Positions 23,501-33,290 are shown, counted from the stretch's first letter. The stretch: DNA of 64,000 nt from Aquilaria yunnanensis (GCA_039654915.1 CM077600.1:32807992-32871991), one strand, 5' to 3'. A program made the numbers and translations. The notes: generated from the letters alone by a model not told the origin.

Positions 23501-24482
23501 GTAGAACCTTAACTTGGTACCATTAAACCTTACTTTGGTACCAGTATGACCTTAAGTTGGTACCACTTTACCTTAAATTGGTACCAGTACAACCTTAACT
23601 TGGTACCATTAAACCTTACTTTGGTACCAATATGACCTTAAGTTGGTACCAGTAGAACCTTAAGTTGGTACCAGCATAACCAAAATTTGGTACCACTATA
23701 ACCTTAAACTGGTACCAGTATAACCTTAACTTGGTACCATTAAACCTTACTTTGGTACCAATATGACCTTAAGTTGGTACCAATAGAACCTTAAGTTGGT
23801 ACCAGCATAACCATAATTTGGTGTCACTAGAACCTTAAACTGGTACCACTTTACCTTAAATTGGTACCAGTAGAACCTTAACTTGGTACCATTAAACCTT
23901 ACTTTGGTACCAATATGACCTTAAGTTGGTACCAGTAGAACCTTAAGTTGGTACCAGCATAACCATAATTTGATACCACTATAACCTTAAACTGGTACCA
24001 CTTTACCTTAAATTGGTACCAGTATAACCTTAACTTGGTACCATTAAACCTTACTTTGGTACTAATATGACCTTAAGTTGGTACCAGTAGAACCTTAAGT
24101 TGGTACCAGCATAACCATAATTTGGTATCACTAGAACCTTAAACTGGTACCACTTTACCTTAAATTAGTACCAGTATAACCTTAACTTGGTACCATTAAA
24201 CCTTACTTTGGTACCAATATGACCTTAAGTTGGTACCAGTAGAACCTTAAGTTGGTACCAGTATAACCATAATTTGGTACCACTAGAACCTTAAACTGGT
24301 ACCACTTTACCTTAAATTGGTACCAGTACAACCTTAACTTGGTACCATTAAACCTTACTTTGGTACCAATATGACCTTAAGTTCGTACCAGTAGAACCTT
24401 AAGTTAGTAAGCATAACCATAATTTGGTGCCACTACAACCTTAAACTGGTACCACTTTACGTTAATTTGGTACCAATATAAC
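20575..24482. repeat. GGTACC satellite with 152-bp higher-order unit
   Basis: About 3.9 kb of 21-22-bp monomers of the form ACCTTAANTTGGTACCANNA. Seven monomer types follow in fixed order (endings AGTAG, AGCAT, ACTAG, ACTTT, AGTAT/AGTAG, ATTAA, AATATG). The unit is 152 bp; for example, GACCTTAAGTTGG begins at 22266 and again at 22418. Roughly 25 units fit, some shortened by whole monomers. Almost every monomer has the palindrome TGGTACCA. CpG is almost absent. The array is less ordered at its left end (20575-20800). It sits in the right subterminal part of the MULE, 775 bp from its end. Confidence 0.95.
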
Positions 24483-24534
24483 CTTATTATTATATTAGCA
24501 TTTGATATTATGAATATTGATTTTAAATGCCGCC

Positions 24535-24960
24535 AATATTTTTAAAAAAGCGATATTTAGCAACAAAAATGACAATTTCTTGAAAAAAGCGATTAAATGT
24601 AAAAAAAAGGCTATTAAATTTTGAAAAACCTATTACATGTTTAAAAAATCTATTAAATTTACGAAAAAGCGATAACATTTAAAAAAAAGTGATAAATGTT
24701 TAGAAAAAATGGTAAATTTTTTGCAACGCTAATAAAAACTGAAAAAGTGATAAATAATTCTGAAGTGCAATAAATAATTTAAAAAAATGAGTAAATTAAA
24801 AAATAATCGAAACACATCTACAAAAACTGATATTTTTTCAAAAAAAGCGATTAAATATACAGAAAAGCGATTAAAACTAGAAAAAGTGAATTTTTTTTTA
24901 AGAAAAGTGATTAAATATTAAAAAAATGGTTACAGTGGTACAGAAATTGTTACATACAAT
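24535..24960 (+). repeat. GCGAT-motif array, block 5
   Basis: AAAAAAGCGATATTTAGC, TTGAAAAAAGCGATTAAA and further copies. It aligns with 19100-19460 and appears to be the continuation of the copy-B duplication interrupted by the satellite. Confidence 0.82.
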
Positions 24961-25219
24961 TATATTTTTCAATAAATATATATTTATATTTAATACCCAT
25001 AATACCTTAAAATAAATATATATTTTATATTTATTTTACCCATTTCAGTAATTTCCCGTTCTTTTTCATCTGTTCCCGCCAATCGCTTCTCCCTTGCAAC
25101 CTGTTACCGGATCAATACGTTGCATTTTACTCTACCAGTCTAATGGTCTTTCTACTACTAATTTGTAACTTAGGTACTTAACTGAAACATTCTAAAAAGT
25201 TTGAGGAATTCTAAAAAAC

Positions 25220-25257
25220 GGGGGTATCGATACCGACCGGGTATTTTAGAACGGTCC
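25220..25257 (-). repeat. Right terminal inverted repeat of giant MULE
   Basis: It ends in GGTATTTTAGAACGGTCC-type sequence at 25257. It contains the perfect 12-bp palindrome GGTATCGATACC (25223-25234), a possible transposase site. TSD GCATTTGAT follows at 25258-25266. Confidence 0.9.
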
Positions 25258-26024
25258 GCATTTGATGAATTGTTTGGTGAGAATTCGTTTATGTTTACTT
25301 ATTTAGTTAAATGAACGAATACAAACAAATTTTTTTTCCCGATTAGCTAAATGAACGAATGCAAATAAGGTCTCATTCATTTATTTACATTCAAAAATAG
25401 TTCAGTTATTGTTCATTTTTATTCATTTATTTATTTGCTTGTTCATGTCCTTTGTTTGTTTATTTATATATTTATTATATATTTATTATTATATATATTT
25501 TATATATAATATTATACTTTTATTAATGTCCGCCTACTCCACATAGACATGATTATACCTCAATATTCTTCAAATTAATCTATTATCTTTGTTTCTTCAG
25601 ACCTAATTCGTCATTCTTCCCAGAGCATGAACTTGCTACCATATTAAGCAAGATCCCATATCGCTAACCCATAATCTTTCTCATTATCACTTATTGCCCT
25701 GTCAGTCATTACTAGACTTGCTTCAGTTCAAATTGGTTACAACCATAAATTTTAATAGTTCGTGTTCATTTAGTATAAACAAACGAATATAAACAGAGAA
25801 GTTACGTTCGTTTATTATTCGTTTTCATGTTCGTGTTCATTAAATGTCAAACGTGTTTGTGTTTGTTAAAAGTCTAACAGACAAACATGGACATAGTTTG
25901 TTCATATTCGTTTGGTTCATTTACAGCCTAGAGAAATATTATTCCGACAACTACTAGAGTGATGACAGAGGAAACTGTGACACAGTCAATGGCAGAATCA
26001 TAAATTTTACAAAAGAGCCGGTTT

Positions 26025-26025
<1 letters not shown>

Positions 26026-26051
<26 letters not shown>
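26026..26051. repeat. (CA)n microsatellite
   Basis: Pure CA dinucleotide run, with a second, shorter run at about 26119-26136. Low complexity explains the open frame on the minus strand. Confidence 0.9.
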
Positions 26052-26055
<4 letters not shown>

Positions 26056-26203
26056 CATACATAAATACATACATACATATTAAATAATAAAAATAATGAT
26101 TAAAATTGATTTTTAGAATACACACACACACACACACTCAGATTTAGCATCTATTTTTTTTTGTTGTTGGTCAAACAACTTCAATTAAAGTTATAAAATT
26201 GTA

Positions 26204-26455
26204 CTCTCTCCATCACAGTTCTTTGCTCAATTTTAATTTTTTTACTTAAATTTATTTATATTACTATTTCCTATTTTTTTGTAGAAAATATATTTAAAAG
26301 CTACAAGATTCATAGTTTTTAAATATAATTTTTTAAACATTTTTTTATCAAATAATAATATATATAAATTTAAGTCAAACATAGTCAAAAAAAATTAAAT
26401 TGAGACAAATAGTCAAAAAAAATTAAAATGAGGCAAAAAATTTAGGATGAAGGAG
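26204..26455. mobile_element. Stowaway-type MITE
   Basis: The left end CTCTCTCCATCACAG and the complement of the right end (CTCCTTCATCC) form degenerate inverted repeats. They are flanked by TA at 26202-26203 and 26456-26457, the Tc1/mariner target. It is 252 bp, AT-rich and non-coding. A related relic lies near 44330-44700. Confidence 0.7.
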
Positions 26456-26829
26456 TATATGAATTATGGAGATAGATAGATAAGATGTGTATCCTATAGA
26501 ATATAAAAGATAAAGGTCCTCATTTACCCATTGAACTTACATGTTTCTTCCTTATTGGCCCATCGACTTTGTACCCAACTAACTCCTTAGTTTTTCCATG
26601 TTTAAAGAGAAAAGAGATCAGTGAAAAATGTTCAAGATCTATTTGAGAAAATATATGAAAGTCTAGGGGAAATTGTAGGACTTTTACCTTTCGAAAATGG
26701 TTTATAGGGAGAATAGACTAACCCCTTTTTTATATTTTTTTTAGGTAAAAGAAGCTTGTTATTTTGTTCCATTAGATGATATGAAAATTAGGGGGTCCAT
26801 TAATAAAATTAAATGGAGCTTAATTACTA

Positions 26830-27225
26830 AACTTTTTCTTTATTATTGACAATTGTATATAAAAGGGGTCCATGGACCCTATATCATATATATGAGTATA
26901 TGAGTCCGTGGCCACTGATAGATTATGCATCAAACTTTATTTTAACGCAATGGCGGATATCCACACAAACAAAGACATTAGTGCTAGAATTCACGCAAAA
27001 CCTTTTTTTTTTTTCATAAAAGTTATGAATTTAAAACTAAATTATTGGTAAATAAAAAATATACAACATAAGTCCAATCACGATAGTGGAATTGGAATTT
27101 CAGTATAAATTGCAAAATTGGGGCCTAATTGTCACACATGAAAGTTTTGGACCTAGAATGCAAAAATCAAAAGCTTAGGACATGTTTTGTATTTATTGGG
27201 ACCATGAAGTTAAATATCACGGTAT
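26830..27225. repeat. Duplicated non-coding segment, copy A
   Basis: Near-identical to 37399-37790: shared GGGGTCCATGGACC, ACGCAATGGCGGATATCC and ACATGAAAGTTTTGGACC. The order relative to 49-2152 is the same as in copy B, so both belong to one larger duplicated segment. The weak open frame at 27129 and its match at 37694 do not look protein-coding. Confidence 0.8.
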
Positions 27226-27389
27226 ACCACTTATCCATGGTAAGCGGTACACAGTACAAATTTAACTCCTGCAAAAATTCTCAACCTTGTCAAACGCAAA
27301 TATTGTCCAATGATATTTGGGAGGGATCACCAAATTCTTCTTCCAGTAAAACTAGCAAGTTATTTTCAGGAGTAGATTACGTACCCAAT

Positions 27390-27900
27390 TGCAATCCGTC
27401 GGCGCCGGTTGGGGGAGATTGGGGAAGAGTTTGGTCGAGTTGTGAGTTCTGGCAAACTGGTTCCACTGGGAGAGAAGTAAGTGCGAATCTCTGTGCAAGG
27501 CGCAAATTGGGAGAAATCTGGCAGAGTTGCGACTCGTAACGCACAACCGAGAAGATGTCCGGCGGAGGAGCGATCAACTGCGCCACAGAGGAGAAGTTTG
27601 GTGGAGGAGCGACCGAGTCCGACTGCGGAAAACTCTGGCGAAGGGGCGACAGAGGAGAACTTGGGTGGCGTGGAGGGGCGAATTGTGATGCGCGAGAGAG
27701 GAGAACTCAGACGGAGCCGGAGGGGCGAATCGCGATGCGCGACAGAGGAGAACTCAGGCAGAGGGGCGAACCGAGATCTATTCGGTGGCTTGCTCGTTGC
27801 TGCTTCCTGATCGTGAGGAAAACTCCGGCTGTCGATGGCCGATGCTGAAGAGAACGGGAACCTGAGGCCGATGCGACAGAGGAAAACTCAGGCAGATTTC
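27390..27900. other. GC-rich, internally repetitive segment
   Basis: A purine-rich island with repeated GAGGAGAACTC and GCAGAGGGGCGA-type phrases (27590-27890). Overlapping frames are open in several registers because the sequence is a degenerate minisatellite. I recognise no protein. It may be part of an LTR or leader of the adjacent retroelement. Confidence 0.4.
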
Positions 27901-28002
27901 ACGATTTCTCGCTACCTAGCCCGATTTTACGATTTGTTATTTGTTATGATTAGGTTTCTCATTTTACTTCCTTTAATTATTAATAATATATTATTAATAT
28001 TT

Positions 28003-28202
28003 ATATTATTATATAGGTTCGATAGGTTCGAAAACCTATCGAATCGAATACTAACATATTCGAGCTCGGTTCGATAAGAGATTCGAATAATAAAAATGGC
28101 TCGAGCTCGTATTCGAAGTTCGTAAAGCTCAGTTTGTTAAGTCTAATTTCGAGCTTGAATTTGAATAGTTCGATAAATGCTCGATTCGATAACAGCCCTA
28201 CT
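28003..28202. mobile_element. Fragment of a hAT-like MITE (TTCGA-rich)
   Basis: Dense in TTCGA/TCGAG words (ATTCGAGCTCGGTTCGATAA) and ends ...CGATAACAGCCCTA at 28200, the usual end of a plant MITE type related to that at 2231. The left end is not recognisable. Confidence 0.5.
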
Positions 28203-28563
28203 TGTGACAACCTACACTTGGGTTACAACTGCTAAAGTGCAGCAAGTTTTTTGTGTTGTTGCTGGGGAAGTAAAATTAGAGTACAAGTTCAATTATTTTT
28301 TTTCTTTTTGTTCCTTTTTATTTTATTTTATTTTTTTTCATCATATGGAAGGCTAAGACTTCTACCTCTTAATTTCTATTAATCTTATTTTTCTTTATTA
28401 TTGAATGGAAGGCTACGCCTCCTAAATCTTTTGTTTATTGTATGGAAGACTGAGCCTCCTACCTAACTTATTATCGATATTTGTGTTTCTTGTTAATGCA
28501 TGAAAGCTTGGTCACATACATCAAGTGGTGGATTGGTAAGAGAATCTTCATCTTCTTCAAACA

Positions 28564-29564
28564 TGGCTGAACGCATTAATGAGCAAAATGACAACCATTC
28601 TCTACATAATGACTAAGATCAACCTAGGACACTTAGAGAATACATGAACCTCATACGAAATAGCACTCCATCATGTTTAATTTTTCCTGCTGATGCATGT
28701 AACTTCAACTTTAAGCTAGGTATTATTCAACTTTCACCAACTTTTCACGGCTTTGATTCTGAAAATTCATACTTGCATTTGAGGGAATTTGAGGAAGTCT
28801 ATCACACATATAACAACCTAAATTGTAGCATGAACACCATCAAGCTTAAGCTTTTTTTTTTCTTTAAAAGATAAAGCTAAAACTTGGCTACAGAATCTTA
28901 GTTTAGGCTCCATTAATTCATGGGATGAATTGCAACAACAATTTTTTTTAAAAAAATTTCTTGCCCACAGAACAAATTCTTTCAAAAGACAAATTACCAT
29001 TTTCACGCAAAAATCATATGAAACTTTTTACCAGTGTTGGGATAGATACAAGGATTTACTTAACACATGCCCACATCATGGTTCTGAAACATGGAGATTA
29101 GTCTCACATTTTTATGAAGTTTGACACATAGGGAAAGACAAATGGAAGAAATGATGTGCAATGGAACATTTGAGGATAAGAATCTTGACGAGGCAATGAA
29201 TTACCTAGACTTGCTAGCTAAGAATGCACAGAATTGGAACACCGCTGGTACCTACGAAACTACATGTAAGACTCAATCCCCTGCATCTAGTGGAGTCATA
29301 TATCATTTTAAAGAAGATAATGACCTTCAAGCAAAATTTGCATCTCTAGCTAGAAAGGCTGAGACATTAAAAATGAAGAAAATTTGTCATTTAAAATTTG
29401 TTGAAAAAGTTGTTTGTCACATTTATGAAACCAATGACCATTCCACTAATAATTGTCCAACCTTGCCCACTTTCAAAAAATGCCTTCATGAACAAGTTAA
29501 TGCGTTGAACAACTTCAATAAGCCAACCAAAAATCTAAACTCACAAACTTACAATCCTGGTTGA
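28564..29564 (+). pseudogene. Ty3/gypsy gag remnant
   Basis: Frames at 28644-28874, 28930-29124 and 29121-29564 follow the order of a plant Ty3/gypsy gag: the LREY/TPSCL-like start, SPTFHGFDSENSYLHLREFE, then KTWLQ-like, FLAHRTNSFKRQIT and CWDRYKDLLNTCPHHG. The ATG at 28564 is followed by an in-frame stop, and at least two frameshifts separate the pieces. The gag product would form the particle core, but this copy is dead. The original C-terminal zinc knuckle is only hinted at (CHIYETNDHSTNNC near 29415). Confidence 0.85.
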
Positions 29565-29864
29565 AAGAATCACCTAAACTTCAGTTGGAAAAGTGGCAAT
29601 CATGCTCAACCGTCACAACCACCTTAGCACACCCAACAAAATTTTCAACAATCTCAAGGGTATACACCTTATAATCCTCCTTTTACGAAAAATCTTGAAG
29701 AAACATTGTATTCATTTATTGAAAAATAAGAGTCCATCAATGCTTATACAAGTCGAACTATGATTGATTTGAAAAATACTCTTGTAAAAATTGCATCTAC
29801 ACTTAATATTTAGGAGAAAGGAAAATTTCCTTCTCAACCACAACCAAATCCCAAAGGTTAAACT

Positions 29865-31148
29865 ATGGATCAAGTGAAGTCAATCATTACACTCCGCAGT
29901 GGTAAGGTTATTGAAAAATCCATTCTTGATCCTTATGAAGAAGACGATGAGTCAACTTCTAAGAGTAGAGAAGGGGTTGAACCTATACCAAGCGAAGAAC
30001 AAATTGAATCTCTACCAACACCTCTATTTCCTCAGGCGTTAATTGTTCCTAAGAAGGTGAATCAAAATCCTGAAATTTTGAATATTTTCAAGCAGGTAAA
30101 GATCAATATTCCTTTATTGGATGCGATCAAACAAGTACCTTCGTATGCCAAAATTTTAAAGGATTTGTACACTGTTAAAAGAAAACTGAATGTGAAAAAT
30201 AAAGTCTTCTTAGCCGAACAGGTAAGTTCTATTATTTAAAATAACACTGCTTTGAAATACAAGGATCCTGGTTGTCCAACAATTTCATGTTTCATTGGAG
30301 AACATAAAATTGAGCAAACATTACTTGATCTTGAGGCTAATGTAAACTTATTTTCATATTCAGTTTACCAAAAACTAAATTTGGGTGAGTTAAAACCAAC
30401 CGAAGTAACTCTTTTGCTCGCTAACAGATTAGTGAAAGTGCCCAGAGGAGTCATTGAAGATGTGTTAGTCCAAGTTGATAAATTCATATATCTTGTGGAT
30501 TTTATTGTTTTGGACACACCGCCAGTGGAAATTAAAAATTCAATACTTGTTATTTTGGGACGTCCATTTTTAGCAACATCTAATGCTTTAATTAATTGCA
30601 GGAATGAATTGATGATGCTGACATTTGAAAATGTGACATTAGAGTTAAATGTTTTTAACTTACTTAAGCAACCTCCAGAAAAGGAAGATGAAAGTGAGAA
30701 AGTTTGCATCATTGACACTTTTGTGAAAAACCATATCGAAGAGGTAGAAGGAAACACATGTTGGAAACTAAAAGTTGATGAGCAAAATAAAATCCCCACA
30801 ATAAAGTTAAAGCTCTTACCCAAACACTTGAAGTACCTAATGTCAAAGAAAGATGCTAAAACAAAGCCGATACGTTGGATCAACTTACTCCAAGAATTCA
30901 ACATTGTGATCAAGGATAAGAATGACTTCAAAAATATTGTCGCCGACTATTTGTCAAGACTAACAACGAATTCAACAATTGAGGCTGCACCCATAAATTA
31001 TTTTTTTCCTGACAAATTTATATTTTCTGTCACTACAGTACCTTGGTTTGCTAATATTATCAACTTTCTGGTGATAGGACAGATACCAGCTCAATGGAAA
31101 ATCCAAGATAAGAAGAAATTTTTATATGAGGTGAAAAATTTTCACTGA
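29865..31148 (+). pseudogene. Ty3/gypsy protease with in-frame deletion to RNase H end
   Basis: 29865-30239 holds the linker with ITLRSGKVIE, typical of the gag-pol junction. After one stop, 30252-31148 runs open: the aspartic protease region (LLDLEANVNLFSYSVY; the usual D-x-G-A motif is changed to DLEA, so the active site is damaged). It then jumps from LKLLPKHLKYL directly to a segment typical of the RNase H end (WINLLQEFNIVIKDK, VADYLSRL). Reverse transcriptase, about 1.5 kb, is therefore deleted without breaking the frame. The end (AQWKIQDKKKFLYEVKNFH) leads into integrase. Confidence 0.82.
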
Positions 31149-31370
31149 AATGACTATTATCTTTTCAAATATTGCCCTGATCAGATATTTAGGAGATGCA
31201 TACTGAGGATAAGGTCAAAGGTGTCATTGAATTTTGTAATTCTGAAATGTGCGGGGGGTGTGTTTTGTCAAAGAAAAAAGCTGCAAAGATTTTGCAGTTA
31301 TGATTTTATTGGCCCTTTTTGTTTAAAGACGCACATGCATTCTGCAAAGCCTTTGAAAATTGTCAAAAAG
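31149..31370 (+). pseudogene. Integrase zinc-binding fragment
   Basis: Reading continues in pieces as a degraded HHCC zinc-binding region of integrase: EFCNSEMCGGCVLSKKK, then KILQ, a stop, FYWPFLFKDAHAFC. The catalytic integrase core is absent. Confidence 0.65.
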
Positions 31371-32360
31371 TATGATCCATTTCTTCTCGGTTAAGTGGTG
31401 GATACGGTACTCCGTAGCTCTCAAGTTGGTTATCTTAGTTTCCCATAATAACTGATTTCTTTTTATCCTCTCTCAATTTTTTCTCACCAATAAATTCTAT
31501 TCTTTCTGCTTTGCAAAAATGCTTTCCCTCTCTCTCAATAAATGTTCTTAAAAGGATTTATCAAGCTAGATGTGAAAAGATTCAAATTTTTTATGCACAA
31601 AGGCATTCTTGAAAATGTGCGGTGGTTAATTGAAGCTAAGGTCCGTTTGGCTGGTGAAATTTCAGATGCATTTGTGCCCCACATGCCTAGCTTAGGCAAA
31701 AAAAAGCGCTTATGCCAAAAAATGAAGAGCAAAAAGGTTATGCGTCTGTCATAAATGTGGTCAATGAAATTATGATACTAAATGTCGTTCTTTGGGGATG
31801 ATGTCCAATAATCGAGAAGATAAAAGAAAATTCATTAAGAATGACCTGCGTAAGGAATTTTTGGATGATATCCAATTGACTCTTGGAACCCATTCTTGTG
31901 GATTAGTGCAACATGAAATTCTTGGTTTATAGAATATTTTTCATAGAGAATGAGAGCGTTACAGTTTTGGGAATCTGACTTTAAACGACCATGTTTGCCA
32001 GTTTATAAGAAAACTGGATGGGAAGTATATCTTCGGCTCATAGAAGGCGTTGAAGTTGTTACTGGATGTAAAACCAGTGGAAGATGTAAGCCACAATCAC
32101 AACTACTGTACATTAATGTCATTTTATTTGTTTATTTATTTTTACAGGTTGTCAATCCTTAATAAGTGATGAAGCATTGTGGAACAGAACAATGGGACTT
32201 GTGGATCTATTTATCTTGTCTTTTAATTTTACTATCAGCATTTTTTTTTATTTTGGTTTAAGTTATTTCAGGTTTCTCATTTTCAATAACTACTATTTCA
32301 GGTAATTTCTTCTTCACTCTTATTATCTATGTTTTGACATTGAGGACAATGTCTTAATTT
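31371..32360 (+). other. Unrecognised, possibly retroelement-derived stretch
   Basis: Short frames at 31542-31754 and 31950-32162 have no motif I recognise. At 31746 there is a knuckle-like CHKCGQ followed by a stop and NYDTKC. It may be captured sequence or a decayed env-like or 3' region of the retroelement. Confidence 0.3.
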
Positions 32361-32511
32361 GGTTAGGGGGAGGGATAGCCATGAGGTGCATTAATTTTAA
32401 TTTTACATACACTTCAACCTTAAGCAATTACTTGCACCCCGAAAATGATAGATGTACATATATATAAATCATGAATTGATGTTGGCGTTTGGATGAATGC
32501 TTTGCATGTAA

Positions 32512-32790
32512 TTTGAGAAAAAGAGGGGGCACGCAGACACCACCGTAGAATGTTACATGAAAGAGTACGGGGCAACGAAGCAAGAAGCAGTGAAGGAGTC
32601 GTACAAGCGAATTGAGAGTGCATGGAAGGACATGAATGAAGGGCTTTTGCGACCAACAGAGGTTCCCAAGGCAGTGCTCATGCAAGTGCTCAACTTCACC
32701 CGTAGTTACCATGTCATGTATGCCGATATGGAAGCCTACACCTTCCCTGATTATCTCAAGGACTTTGTGGCTGCTTTACTCGTTCACTAG
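32512..32790 (+). pseudogene. Terpene synthase, orphan last exon
   Basis: The frame encodes the C-terminal end of a class I plant terpene synthase: KRGHADTTVECYMKEYGAT, then AWKDMNEGLLRPTEVP, VLNFTR and YLKDFVAALLVH with a stop. In the family these are the last helices of the alpha domain, which cyclises prenyl diphosphates. The DDxxD and NSE/DTE metal sites lie in earlier exons that are absent: sequence just upstream is a retroelement purine tract. The exon itself is undamaged and is followed by a plausible 3' untranslated region to about 33000. It could be a relic or a captured exon, and cannot make a working enzyme alone. Confidence 0.88.
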
Positions 32791-33290
32791 CTCCCTCTCG
32801 ATTAATCACTACCCTCCCCCTGCCTGCGTGCTACTTTTATCTTCATGTGCAAGTTTGAGAATAATTAACCTGTGAAGAGCCGATTGATATCTAGGTTTCT
32901 TCTTACCCAGGCAGAAGTTTGTGTGCTAAATTTTCAATGTAATATATATACCTACATGTTTTTGTGGGAATAATGAATAAATGAAGCCTATGTATGATAT
33001 AGCTTCCTTTGGAAACAGCACATGTGATTGGCACTAATAATTAATTAATGATGAAGATTAAATTGCTAATGTTAATAATAAAAAAAACCCACCATTAGAT
33101 AATTTTTCTGAAATCTACTATTAATAATTAGCTTTAATGCCAAACAAGACCACAACCTATATCTATGCATAAGTTTGTCTACCTAAATTGTTCTTTTCCT
33201 TATTTAGGTTTAACCCAATATTTGGGGATCTTCCATGTTCTAATTCTTTCATTCATCACCATATAACTTGGGTAGTTACATGATTAGATT

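Larger units (their letters stand above)
2260..25257. mobile_element. Giant 23-kb Mutator-like element with three genes
   Basis: The termini are ~38-bp imperfect inverted repeats (2260-2297 and 25220-25257, about 32 of 38 match). They are flanked by a perfect 9-bp duplication GCATTTGAT (2251-2259, 25258-25266), the size expected of Mutator-like transposition. Inside are a Ulp1-like protease gene, a plant-mobile-domain gene and a FAR1/MULE transposase gene in opposite orientation, each with long uninterrupted exons. More than half of the element is repeats: GCGAT-type A-rich arrays, telomere-like blocks and a GGTACC satellite. Because the coding exons are open and the TSD is perfect, the insertion appears fairly recent. 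MULEs carrying Ulp1-like genes (KIU, Kaonashi) are known. I know of no published element combining all these parts, but I could not search. Confidence 0.9.
2231..25929. mobile_element. hAT-like MITE, split by the giant MULE
   Basis: Its parts are 2231-2259 and 25267-25929, about 690 bp without the insert. The left end TAGGGGTGTAAACGAAC and the complement of the right end (TAGGCTGTAAATGAAC) are inverted repeats. The interior has many GTTCGTTTATT/AATGAACGAA stretches, the signature of a common plant MITE type that ends in a CAGCCCTA-like sequence. I cannot find a clear 8-bp target duplication (TTTCCTGA versus GAGAAATA), so the outer limits may be off by a few bases. Confidence 0.6.
28203..32380 (+). 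mobile_element. Ty3/gypsy retrotransposon relic
   Basis: Landmarks in order: a leftover LTR end (28203-28240), a degenerate primer binding site resembling the GGCGCCGTTGCCGGGGA type (about 28240-28268), and a leader with three repeats of ATGGAAGGCTAAGCCTCCT type (28335-28470). Then come gag (28564-29564), protease (29865-30720), the tail of RNase H joined to an integrase start (30850-31370), and a purine tract (about 32362-32376, GTTAGGGGGAGGGAT). Reverse transcriptase is missing. No 3' LTR is recognisable after the purine tract. Many stops and frameshifts show it is old. Confidence 0.85.

Noticed and set aside
20575..24482. Regularly spaced repeats that could suggest a CRISPR array
   Set aside because: The monomers are contiguous variants of each other without unique spacers, and the surroundings are plant nuclear DNA.
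2231..25929. 8-bp target duplication for the hAT-like MITE
   Set aside because: Flanking bases TTTCCTGA and GAGAAATA do not match, so I do not claim one.
25928..26137. 69-residue frame on the minus strand
   Set aside because: It is carried by a CA microsatellite (CVCVCV runs).
27129..27539. 136-residue frame starting MSHMKVLDLECKNQ, also present at 37694
   Set aside because: Shared text reflects the duplicated non-coding repeat. The two copies diverge into unrelated reading, and a splice or domain signal is lacking.
27352..27848. Overlapping frames of 64-136 residues
   Set aside because: Internally repetitive purine-rich sequence open in several registers; no recognisable protein.
30365..30931. 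188-residue minus-strand frame
   Set aside because: Shadow of the Ty3/gypsy pol frame on the plus strand.
32420..32712. Minus-strand frames over the terpene synthase exon
   Set aside because: Antisense shadows; the plus strand has clear family residues.
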